Of a stretch of DNA of 64,000 nucleotides, positions 8,845-15,519 are shown in pieces (within the stretch, counting starts at the first letter, position 1; each line of letters starts with the position of its first letter). The stretch spans positions 5,387 through 69,386 of the forward strand of contig UQOC01000005.1 of NCBI GenBank assembly GCA_900542565.1, read 5' to 3'. The notes beneath the pieces were generated by a model, which saw only the letters and a program-made list of their open reading frames with translations, was not told the DNA's origin and ran no database searches. The translations under genes and the position numbers were made by a program. This stretch comes from an uncultured Eubacteriales bacterium. GTDB lineage: Bacteria; Bacillota; Clostridia; Peptostreptococcales; Anaerovoracaceae.

Positions 8845-9654
8845 ATGAAACGAGCAGAACGAGTCGGAGCAATGATAAGCATACTCACTTCCTCCCCTTG
8901 CAAAACATACAGTCTCCAGTATTTCTGCGATCTTCTGGGCGCAGCAAAATCCAGCATCAGTGAGGATATCAAGGCATGTAATATCTCTCTTGAACTGGCC
9001 GGTTCCGGCCGTCTTGAGACAGTCAGCGGAGCCAGAGGCGGAGTCAGGTTTGTTCCACACATCTCCGATCATAAGCTGAGAGAACTGCAGGATGAGTTTT
9101 GTCAAAAGCTGTCTGACCCTTCAAGGATGCTTGGAGGCAACTTTTTATATACTTCTGACATTTTCTTTGATCCAGCCTTTATCAGCCGGATCGCAACAGT
9201 CTTTGTCAGGAAGTTTAAAGACAGGGGTGCTGACTATGTGGCCACCGTAGAAACAAAAGGAATACCTCTGGCTGCTGATGTGGCCAGGCTCCTTGATCTG
9301 CCTCTGGTCATCGTCAGGCGGGAAGCAAAGGTTTCTGAAGGCTCTACAGTAAGTATTAACTATTTTTCAGGATCTTATGACAGGATACAGCGAATGTCCA
9401 TGTCAAAGCGAGCCATCCGGCCCGGAGCAAAAGTCATAGTCATAGACGATTTCATGCGCGGCGGCGGCAGCGTTACCGGGATTTCAGAGATAATAAACGA
9501 ATTCGGCGGAAGCGTGGTAGGTGTAGGCGTGGCTATTTCAAGCAAAGAGCCTGTCAAAAAAAGAGTCAGTGAATACACTGCGATCGTTTATCTTGGCAAT
9601 GTGGATGAATCTTCCAAGATGATCGATGTTTCCCCAAATACCGACATATTTTGA
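8845..9654 (+). CDS. purR: Pur operon repressor PurR
   Basis: A 269-residue PRPP-responsive regulator of purine genes. The N-terminal winged helix (about 1-75: KRAERVGAMISILTSSPCKTYSL, then LGAAKSSISEDI) is joined to a type I phosphoribosyltransferase-fold effector domain. The PRPP motif VIVIDDFMRGGGSVTG is typical of PurR, which binds PRPP but is not catalytic. AAAGGAG precedes the ATG. It is the first gene of a short plus-strand unit with spoVG, as in Bacillus, although yabJ/ridA is not between them; a RidA gene lies at 56926. Confidence 0.94.
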   Translation: MKRAERVGAMISILTSSPCKTYSLQYFCDLLGAAKSSISEDIKACNISLELAGSGRLETVSGARGGVRFVPHISDHKLRELQDEFCQKLSDPSRMLGGNFLYTSDIFFDPAFISRIATVFVRKFKDRGADYVATVETKGIPLAADVARLLDLPLVIVRREAKVSEGSTVSINYFSGSYDRIQRMSMSKRAIRPGAKVIVIDDFMRGGGSVTGISEIINEFGGSVVGVGVAISSKEPVKKRVSEYTAIVYLGNVDESSKMIDVSPNTDIF

Positions 9655-9662
9655 AAAATTTA

Positions 9663-9691
9663 TTGCAAACCATAGTTTTTTGGAATATAAT
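9663..9691 (+). promoter_or_regulatory. spoVG promoter
   Basis: TTGCAA (9663-9668), 17 bp, TATAAT (9686-9691), starting 8 bp after the purR stop. This is a sigma-A-type promoter. In Bacillus spoVG is also read by sigma-H; I cannot tell whether that applies here. Confidence 0.75.
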
Positions 9692-9744
9692 AACCTTGTC
9701 ATAAAAATAATATATGTGTGCGTGTAGGGAAGGTGGATAACAAA

Positions 9745-9999
9745 GTGAATATTACCGATGTAAGGATCAGAAAAATCGCTGCCGACGGCAAGCTGAAAGC
9801 CGTTGTCTCGGTTACTTTCGACGATGAGTTTGTCGTGCATGACATCAAGATCATTGAAGGTCAGAACGGATTGTTCATTGCAATGCCAAGCAAAAAAATG
9901 GGAGAAACCGATTTCAGAGATATCGCTCATCCAATAGTTTCGGAAGCGCGCAATAAGATAAGAGATGTGATCTTTGCAGAATATGAAAAGTTAGATTGA
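9745..9999 (+). CDS. spoVG: Septation/sporulation regulator SpoVG
   Basis: An 84-residue small nucleic-acid-binding protein. It begins [20 protein letters not shown] and contains [18 protein letters not shown] and the C-terminal [13 protein letters not shown] typical of SpoVG. I chose the GTG at 9745, which follows GGGAAGGTGG with 8 nt spacing. An upstream in-frame GTG at 9718 would overlap that ribosome binding site. In other Firmicutes SpoVG affects asymmetric septation and cell-surface or virulence genes. A terminator follows. Confidence 0.95.
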   Translation: MNITDVRIRKIAADGKLKAVVSVTFDDEFVVHDIKIIEGQNGLFIAMPSKKMGETDFRDIAHPIVSEARNKIRDVIFAEYEKLD

Positions 10000-10013
10000 T
10001 TTTATCACTTAAG

Positions 10014-10054
10014 CAGCCCGCAGGAGGACATTGCCTCTGCCGGGCTGTTTTTTC
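10014..10054 (+). terminator. spoVG terminator
   Basis: A GC-rich stem of CAGCCCG with CGGGCTG, extended by CAGGAGG against CCTCTG with a small bulge, then a run of six T. Confidence 0.85.
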
Positions 10055-10181
10055 TTTGGCGGAACTGTCCATCCGGGGCCGTCATAAATTTTTTATTTTT
10101 ATCAAGTTTTATTTGTCCACTTTCCCCATTTGTGTGTTAAAATAATATTATAAGCAGTTTTCTGCAAAAAGGAGGGTTCCC

Positions 10182-10787
10182 ATGCGTAAGATAATCACCA
10201 TCGGAAGAGAGTTCGGCAGCGGAGGGCGTGAATTGGGACGGCGCCTGTCAGAAGATCTTGGCTTTGCCTATTACGATCAGGAGATAATCAGCGAAATAGC
10301 CAAGCGTACATCAATGTCCGAGCAGTATGTACAGTCAATAGTTGAAAGCAAGCCATCGTTTTCATTTCCTATCCATGTCAGCTCAAGTTTCTATCAAATG
10401 TCTGACCCCATGTACGACCATGCTATGGCTGTTTATCAGAAGCAGACTCTCATCATTGAGGAAATGGCCGCCAGGTCCAACTGCATCATCGTTGGCAGGT
10501 GTGCAGATTACATATTAAGAGACAGGCATCCTTTGCGCATATTCGTTTACGCAGATATGGAGAGCAAGCTCCGCCGCTGCCGTGAAAAAGCGCCGGAGGA
10601 TGAAAGACTCACCGACAAGGAACTCCGTCAGAAGATCCTTGATATAGACAAGATAAGAGCCAAATATTATGAATTCTATACGGGAGAGCCTTGGGGCAAT
10701 AAGCTGAATTTTGACATGTGCCTCAACACCACAAATGTTTCCATCAAAGAACTGGCAGCAGCCGTGGCAAAGCTGTATGAATCCTGA
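10182..10787 (+). CDS. Cytidylate kinase-like family protein
   Basis: A 201-residue P-loop kinase of the cytidylate kinase-like family (AAA/Cytidylate_kin2). It starts RKIITIGREFGSGGRELGRRL, the characteristic GREFGSGG nucleotide loop of this group, and continues with YYDQEIISEIAKRT, IIVGRCADYIL and a C-terminal YYEFYTGEPWG. The family is common in Clostridia beside or instead of classical Cmk, and its real substrate is generally not established. AAAGGAGGG precedes the ATG. It is a single-gene unit between two terminators. Confidence 0.85.
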   Translation: MRKIITIGREFGSGGRELGRRLSEDLGFAYYDQEIISEIAKRTSMSEQYVQSIVESKPSFSFPIHVSSSFYQMSDPMYDHAMAVYQKQTLIIEEMAARSNCIIVGRCADYILRDRHPLRIFVYADMESKLRRCREKAPEDERLTDKELRQKILDIDKIRAKYYEFYTGEPWGNKLNFDMCLNTTNVSIKELAAAVAKLYES

Positions 10788-10827
10788 ACATATATATGAA
10801 GGCGCGGCACAGCCGCTCTCCCGCCAT

Positions 10828-10890
10828 AAAAAATGGAGCTGTCGCACAGCTGACCAGATCAGGTCGACTGCAGCGACAGCCCCATTTTTT
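10828..10890. terminator. Bidirectional terminator between the kinase-like gene and pyk
   Basis: A long stem: AAAAAATGG, then GCTGTCGC, against GCGACAGC, then CCATTTTTT, with an inner CTGACC/GGTC hairpin. A and T runs flank both sides, so it serves both converging genes. It ends 1 bp before the pyk stop codon. Confidence 0.9.
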
Positions 10891-10891
10891 A

Positions 10892-12316
10892 TTATTTTGC
10901 TGCTTCAAGCACTCTTATTATATTTGTATTTCCCGGCACATCTACCGGAACACCTGCGCTGAGCACCACATTGTCCCCTTCCTGTATAAGGCCTGCCTTT
11001 AGAGCCTTCTGGGCGCAATGTTCAAAAAGTTCTTCGATCTCATATCTGTAATGGGCCAGCATCGGCCTTACTCCCCAGACAAGAGCAAGCTGATGGAATG
11101 TCTTTGTATAAGGAGTAGCGCCTACTATGGTTATATCAGGCCTGAATTTTGCCATACGCCTGGCCGTATATCCCGTCTTGGTTATGGCGATTATGGCGCT
11201 GGCATTGATGTCCTTGGCCAGAGTGCAGGCCGCATGGCCTACGGCATTGGTCACATCGGTGGCGTTCATCTCGTGCCATACCATGTTGCGAGGAGGCATC
11301 TTGACCTGATCTTCCTCTGCCTGCAAAGCTATCTTTGCCATGGTCTCCACAGCTTCCACAGGGAACCGCCCTGCTGCTGTCTCTCCTGACAGCATGACTG
11401 CTGTGGTGCCATCGAATACGGCATTGGCCACATCTGTTATTTCCGCTCTCGTCGGAAGAGGGCTTGTGGTCATGGACTCCAGCATCTGAGTTGCAGTGAT
11501 GACGATCTTGCCTGACTGAACACACCTTCTTATAAACTTTTTCTGTATTCCGGGAAGTTTTTCGTAGGCCACTTCGACTCCCATATCTCCTCTGGCTACC
11601 ATTATACCGTCGGAAACATCCAGGATCTTTTCAAAATTGTCTATGCCCTGTGTGCTTTCTATCTTGGAGATTATCTTGATCTCGCTGCCGCCGTTTTCCT
11701 CCAGTATCTTTCTTATGGCCAGCACATCTTCCGCAGATCTTACAAAAGAGGCTGCGATATAATCCACATCATTTTCTATGCCGAAAAGTATATCAGCCCT
11801 GTCCTGGGGACTTATGTACTCCATCTTCAGGTTCACATTTGGCAGGTTTATGCCTTTGTGGTTGCTTATCTTGCCTCCGTGTATCACAGTTCCTGTCACT
11901 GTGGTGCCGGTGGTTTCCTCAACCTTTATGACTATCTTTCCGTCGTTGATGAGCACCAGGTTCCCCGGCCTTACCTCTTGCGGGAGATCCTTATATGTTA
12001 CGGAAACGATACTGTCTGTACCATCCACCTTATCCGTAGTCAGAGTAAACTTTTGTCCGTCTTTGAGCATTTCTTCGCCGTTTACAAAATTGCCCGTCCT
12101 GATCTCAGGTCCCTTGGTATCGAGCATCACTGCTGCTGCGATCCCCATCTCGTCTCTGACTTTTCTGAATGTCTCAATGGTCTTTTTGTGGCCCTCGTGA
12201 GTTCCGTGGGAAAAATTGAGCCTGGCCACATTCATACCCGCTTCGAGCATTTCCTTTAGTGTCTTTTCGTCTGAAGAAGCTGGCCCTATGGTGCAGACGA
12301 TCTTTGTTTTTCTCAT
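10892..12316 (-). CDS. pyk: Pyruvate kinase
   Basis: A 474-residue glycolytic enzyme converting PEP and ADP to pyruvate and ATP. It begins MRKTKIVCTIGPASS and contains NFSHGTHEGH, the active-site Lys in KIISKIESTQGIDNF, the signature MVARGDMGVEV, and TATQMLESM. The C-terminal domain ends at the normal single-domain length, without the extra PEP-utiliser domain some Bacilli carry. GGAGGA lies 7 nt before the ATG at 12316. The start is 16 bp from the stop of the CobW-like gene, so cotranscription with the metal-chaperone genes is possible. Confidence 0.97.
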   Translation of the reverse strand: MRKTKIVCTIGPASSDEKTLKEMLEAGMNVARLNFSHGTHEGHKKTIETFRKVRDEMGIAAAVMLDTKGPEIRTGNFVNGEEMLKDGQKFTLTTDKVDGTDSIVSVTYKDLPQEVRPGNLVLINDGKIVIKVEETTGTTVTGTVIHGGKISNHKGINLPNVNLKMEYISPQDRADILFGIENDVDYIAASFVRSAEDVLAIRKILEENGGSEIKIISKIESTQGIDNFEKILDVSDGIMVARGDMGVEVAYEKLPGIQKKFIRRCVQSGKIVITATQMLESMTTSPLPTRAEITDVANAVFDGTTAVMLSGETAAGRFPVEAVETMAKIALQAEEDQVKMPPRNMVWHEMNATDVTNAVGHAACTLAKDINASAIIAITKTGYTARRMAKFRPDITIVGATPYTKTFHQLALVWGVRPMLAHYRYEIEELFEHCAQKALKAGLIQEGDNVVLSAGVPVDVPGNTNIIRVLEAAK

Positions 12317-12332
12317 TAAATATCCTCCATTT

Positions 12333-13283
12333 TTAATAGAAAGTAGCGACTTCCTGTTCAGGCACATCGGTCTTTTCCAGCTCTGTTATATAAAGTACCG
12401 GCCCGTTGCCCTGATACATGTGGTTAAATTCATTTTTTACTTTTGCTGTAACGATAACCCATTCTCCGTGGGTGAGTTCCTGGGCTTTTTCATATTTGGC
12501 TACGAGGCCCCCAAACTGGATGTCCTCAACGCAGCATGTCATTATATGGCGACCGATGACGGTCTCATCGTCTTCCAGGCCTCCTCCTATAAGGGCACGG
12601 CCTTTTATCTTAAGTGTCTTGCCGTAATATTTGCTTTCTTCTTCATTAATATCAGAATACCATATGGCATAATCCTGATCTTTTATCTCTACGACCGGAG
12701 CATCCAGATCGTAAGGAAGCGGATCTTCTATGTTGTCAAATTCCACCTGATCTTTTGAATACTCATAGAGTATCTGACAGCGGCGGTTGGCGGCCCTGAC
12801 GATCTTGTGGAATTCCATTTTGTCCATGGATCTGTCGAAATGTTTAAATACTACGGCCTCCGGCGACTTCATCTTGTCGTATACCAGGTTCCTCATATTC
12901 TTGTTGTATGTGAGGAATGTCCTGGCGTCCATAAAGTTCATTTCCTGATAGACGGTCCAGTTGGTCGGGATGGCGTTGTAAAAATCATCCAGCATCCACA
13001 TGCCGTTGTATTCTACAACAACTCTCTCAAATCCAATACTCTTTTCCAGTTCCATCAGGTATTCGGTAGTCAGATCTTCTTCGTCCTCCACCTTTACTAT
13101 TTTCACATTGGATGAGGCAAAGGCGATGGGCATGAGCTCAGCCTCTCCCTCTTCGCACATGAGGACCAGAGTTTTTTCTCCACCGTTGAACTGGGGATCT
13201 TCGAGAGTCTCCTGTATGAAAGTCGTCTTACCTGCGTCCAGGAATCCCGTAAAAAGATATACCGGTATTTCTCTTGTCGTCAT
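12333..13283 (-). CDS. CobW-like GTPase fused to a YcgQ/DUF1980-like C-terminal domain
   Basis: A 316-residue protein. Residues 1-200 resemble the CobW/P47K G3E GTPases with Walker A GFLDAGKTT at 13-21. The CxCC metal motif usual in the family is missing, and the switch and G4 regions are altered (VVVEYNGMW in place of IEPSG, KHFD in place of NKxD). Residues from about 215 on resemble the C-terminal domain of YcgQ-type proteins: KTLKIKGRALIGG, then MTCCVEDIQFGGLVAKY with the CC pair at 250-251, then GEWVIVTAKV. Function is not established; a metal-insertion or metal-sensing role is inferred from the family and from the adjacent His-rich CobW gene. Confidence 0.75.
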   Translation of the reverse strand: MTTREIPVYLFTGFLDAGKTTFIQETLEDPQFNGGEKTLVLMCEEGEAELMPIAFASSNVKIVKVEDEEDLTTEYLMELEKSIGFERVVVEYNGMWMLDDFYNAIPTNWTVYQEMNFMDARTFLTYNKNMRNLVYDKMKSPEAVVFKHFDRSMDKMEFHKIVRAANRRCQILYEYSKDQVEFDNIEDPLPYDLDAPVVEIKDQDYAIWYSDINEEESKYYGKTLKIKGRALIGGGLEDDETVIGRHIMTCCVEDIQFGGLVAKYEKAQELTHGEWVIVTAKVKNEFNHMYQGNGPVLYITELEKTDVPEQEVATFY

Positions 13284-13297
13284 TGTCTGTTTTCTCC

Positions 13298-14395
13298 CTA
13301 TATGTCAAAGAGTTCCCTGATCTTGTCCTCTTTCATGTCGTGTCCTATTACGCACAGGCGTCCGGTGACCTCTGCAGGGCCTTTTCTCACATCAGGCTCT
13401 CCAGGAACATAGTCAAAATGTATCCACTGTCCGTCCTGGCCTTCTACTATGCCCTTGGCTCTGAGTACCATGCCGTAGGTTTCCTGATCGTCAAGGGCTT
13501 CCAGGGCTTTCTGTATGGTCTCCTCGGTGAACTTCCTGGCAGTTTCTACCCCTATGCTGTCAAAGACTTCGTCGGCATGATGGTGGTCATGATGATCGTG
13601 TCCGCAGCCGCAGTGATCATGATCGTGATCGTGGTGATGTTCATGTTCATGATCGTGGTCATGATGATGGTCGTGGCCGCACTCGCAGTGATCGTGGTGA
13701 TCATGGTCGTGGCCATGCTCATGGTCATGATGGTCGTGATCGTGGTGGTCGTGATGTTCTTCTGCCAGATGGTGGAGAGCTTCTTCTATGGTGTCTTTCC
13801 TCTCCATGGCGTCTAATATCTGTTTTCCCGAAAGTTCATCCCAGTCGGTGGTTATGAGGACAGCTTTCGGATTGTGCTCCTTGATCAGGGCGACAGCCTG
13901 CTCCAGTTTTTCTTCCGACATTCCCTTGGTATGGCTCATGATTATGGAGCTGGCGTGTTCGATCTGATTATTGAAAAACTCTCCAAAATTCTTCATGTAT
14001 ACTTTGGCTTTTTTTGCATCCACCACGGTAGTGAAGCCGTTGAGCTGCACCTGGTCAATGTGAAGGTTCTGCACGGCTTCGATAATATCGCTTAATTTGC
14101 CTACTCCGGAAGGTTCGATCAGGATCCTGTCAGGTGAAAACTGCTCGACTACCTGAGTCAGGGCCCTGCCGAAATCTCCCACAAGGCTGCAGCAGATACA
14201 TCCGGAATTCATTTCGTTGATCTCAATGCCGGAGTCCTTCAAAAATCCTCCGTCAATACCTATTTCTCCGAATTCGTTCTCGATGAGAACGATCTTTTCC
14301 CCCTTGTAGGCTTCTTCTACAAGCTTCTTTATCAGAGTGGTCTTACCTGCTCCTAAAAAACCCGAAAAAATGTCTACTTTTATCATTTTGTTCAT
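13298..14395 (-). CDS. CobW/G3E-family GTPase with long His-rich metal-binding loop
   Basis: A 365-residue G3E metallochaperone. Walker A GFLGAGKTT is at 12-20, the CxCC metal motif MNSGCICCSL has Cys 66, 68 and 69, and ILIEPSGVGKL lies around 90. A His/Asp-rich stretch at about 208-273 holds dozens of His plus CECGH and CGCGH pairs. A CobW C-terminal domain (GMVLRAKGIVEG, then WIHFDYVPGEPDVRKG) follows. Such proteins deliver Zn, Co or Ni to client proteins at the cost of GTP. The start follows AAGGA. The next gene downstream is a second, degenerate CobW homologue 14 bp away, so the two likely form a pair. Confidence 0.9.
   Translation of the reverse strand: MNKMIKVDIFSGFLGAGKTTLIKKLVEEAYKGEKIVLIENEFGEIGIDGGFLKDSGIEINEMNSGCICCSLVGDFGRALTQVVEQFSPDRILIEPSGVGKLSDIIEAVQNLHIDQVQLNGFTTVVDAKKAKVYMKNFGEFFNNQIEHASSIIMSHTKGMSEEKLEQAVALIKEHNPKAVLITTDWDELSGKQILDAMERKDTIEEALHHLAEEHHDHHDHDHHDHEHGHDHDHHDHCECGHDHHHDHDHEHEHHHDHDHDHCGCGHDHHDHHHADEVFDSIGVETARKFTEETIQKALEALDDQETYGMVLRAKGIVEGQDGQWIHFDYVPGEPDVRKGPAEVTGRLCVIGHDMKEDKIRELFDI
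13576..13757 (-). repeat. Low-complexity CAT/GAC repeat coding the His-rich loop
   Basis: About 180 bp of degenerate GATCAT/CATGAT-type codons for His and Asp with repeated HDH units. This kind of tract changes length easily by slippage, and loop length may vary between strains. Confidence 0.8.
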
Positions 14396-14419
14396 CTCTT
14401 TTCCTTAAGTTTATATATG

Positions 14420-14460
14420 TATTACGCCTTTGGGCGGTAATATCGAACATGCTAATTATA
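14420..14460 (-). promoter_or_regulatory. CobW-operon -10 element and leader inverted repeat
   Basis: A perfect TATAAT on the minus strand at 14455-14460 with only a poor -35. Downstream, ATTACGCC-TTT-GGGCGGTAAT at about 14420-14440 forms an imperfect inverted repeat just inside the transcript. It could be an operator for a metal regulator, but I cannot name one. Confidence 0.45.
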
Positions 14461-14497
14461 CCACTTCACGATAAAAATTAAAAGATATGGGCCGCTA

Positions 14498-14527
14498 TTG
14501 TTTTTATGGTTTGAAGCGTGGTATACT
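14498..14527 (+). promoter_or_regulatory. Promoter of the BFD-like gene
   Basis: TTGTTT (14498-14503), 18 bp, TATACT (14522-14527). It stands back to back with the CobW promoter. Confidence 0.55.
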
Positions 14528-14554
14528 TAATAATATAAATTATGGAGGTTGGTT

Positions 14555-14746
14555 ATGGATAAAAGTTCAAGAGAATATGAAGTTTGTTTGTGCAGACATG
14601 TAAAGAGAGGTCAGATAGAAGACTTTATCAAAGAAACAGGTACTACTGAGCTGAAAGCAGTCTGCACTGCCATGAACATAGGCAATGTGTGCGGGGCCTG
14701 CCGCGAGATCATAGACGAGATAATACAGGAATCCAAAAACGCATGA
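14555..14746 (+). CDS. BFD-like [2Fe-2S]-binding small protein
   Basis: A 63-residue protein with the four-Cys arrangement of the bacterioferritin-associated ferredoxin (BFD/Fer2_BFD) fold: CLC near the N-terminus and CGAC near residue 47, with an AVCTAMNIGNVCGACREI helix pair. Such domains act as electron donors or cluster carriers, also within NifU and nitrite reductases. Here it is a stand-alone gene with its own promoter and terminator. GGAGG at 14544-14548 is 6 nt before the ATG. Its partner is unknown; the metal-related neighbours suggest iron or cluster handling. Confidence 0.85.
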   Translation: MDKSSREYEVCLCRHVKRGQIEDFIKETGTTELKAVCTAMNIGNVCGACREIIDEIIQESKNA

Positions 14747-14750
14747 AAAT

Positions 14751-14776
14751 GGACGGTCGCGTGACCGTCCTCTTTT
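14751..14776 (+). terminator. Terminator of the BFD-like gene
   Basis: An 8-bp perfect stem GGACGGTC/GACCGTCC with a 4-nt loop, then TCTTTTC. Confidence 0.85.
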
Positions 14777-14790
14777 CATTACAATGGCTA

Positions 14791-15351
14791 TTATGAATTG
14801 TTCTGTATTACAGTAAGTTTTTCAAGTGAATACCCCTTTTGAAAATACTCTCTGTAGATCTGCGTACATTTTCTGAAGCGGCTGAAAAGAGCCAGGGCTT
14901 TTTCTTCATCGCCGTATACTTTCCAGTATCCGCACAGCTTGCAGCCTTTTGCTCCTTTTTCTATGAATCCCATCACATCTTCCGGCGGAAAGCCCAGGAA
15001 AAGCCCTATCTCATGGGGAAAGTCGCTGCTGTGCCTGAGCCGCTTTATGAGCTTTCCCACACATTTTCCTGGGTCGTCACAGCAATATCCTCTTTCTCTG
15101 AGCAGAGAGCATGTCAGTTCATCTTTAAAATCTTTCGTCAGTGCCTCCGGACGGAAAACATATATGAGCGCCCTGCCGTCCCTTTTTCTGAGTATCATTG
15201 CTCTTATGCCTTTATCAGAAAGCTTGCTGTTCAAAGCTTCTATTTCCCGTTCGAGCATGTCCCCTGCTCCACACTCACAGGTAAACATGCTGCCCGTTTT
15301 CAACCCCGCCAATGTAGGCGAGCAGTGCTTTATCACCATTTCTTCTGACAT
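14791..15351 (-). CDS. DUF3793 family protein
   Basis: A 186-residue cytoplasmic protein of the clostridial DUF3793 family. Recognisable stretches are SPTLAGLKTGSMF at the N-terminus, GIRAMILRKRDGRALIYVFRPEAL, and HEIGLFLGFPPEDVMGFIE, then GCKLCGYWKVYGD. It has many Cys (CECG, CC, C-x2-C). No biochemical function is known for the family. GGGAGG precedes the ATG. The promoter carries a 16-bp perfect palindrome at the expected transcription start, and the neighbours handle metals and iron-sulfur clusters, so metal-responsive expression is inferred. Confidence 0.85.
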   Translation of the reverse strand: MSEEMVIKHCSPTLAGLKTGSMFTCECGAGDMLEREIEALNSKLSDKGIRAMILRKRDGRALIYVFRPEALTKDFKDELTCSLLRERGYCCDDPGKCVGKLIKRLRHSSDFPHEIGLFLGFPPEDVMGFIEKGAKGCKLCGYWKVYGDEEKALALFSRFRKCTQIYREYFQKGYSLEKLTVIQNNS

Positions 15352-15421
15352 TGCCGGCCTCCCTTTTTATGTTCGGATCATCTGTCCTGTTCTTTCGTCA
15401 GGTCATCCTTATCACCTATGT

Positions 15422-15437
15422 GTTAGTTATAACTAAC
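15422..15437. promoter_or_regulatory. 16-bp perfect palindrome, likely operator of the DUF3793 gene
   Basis: GTTAGTTA immediately followed by its reverse complement TAACTAAC. It lies 8 bp downstream of the -10 hexamer of the DUF3793 promoter, so it covers the start of transcription. Length and AT-rich dyad resemble sites of dimeric metalloregulators (DtxR/Fur type), but this is inference. Confidence 0.65.
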
Positions 15438-15445
15438 TTAATGAT

Positions 15446-15474
15446 AGATTACTATATATCACGGATTTTGTCAA
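15446..15474 (-). promoter_or_regulatory. Promoter of the DUF3793 gene
   Basis: TTGACA (15469-15474), 17 bp, TAATCT (15446-15451) on the minus strand, giving a leader of roughly 90 nt. Confidence 0.65.
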
Positions 15475-15475
15475 T

Positions 15476-15510
15476 AAAAAATGTGAGGGTTTATGGCCCT
15501 CACATTTTTT
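15476..15510. terminator. PFOR terminator, symmetrical
   Basis: AAAAAATGTGAGGG, 7-nt loop, CCCTCACATTTTTT. It lies 10 bp after the nifJ stop on the minus strand and directly abuts the -35 of the DUF3793 promoter. Confidence 0.9.
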
Positions 15511-15519
15511 ATCTTAAAA

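Noticed and set aside
13274..13816. Plus-strand open frame rich in Met, Val and Ile, resembling a membrane protein
   Set aside because: It is the antisense of the His/Asp-rich loop of the CobW gene; CAT/GAC repeats read backwards give ATG/GTC codons. It has no ribosome binding site.
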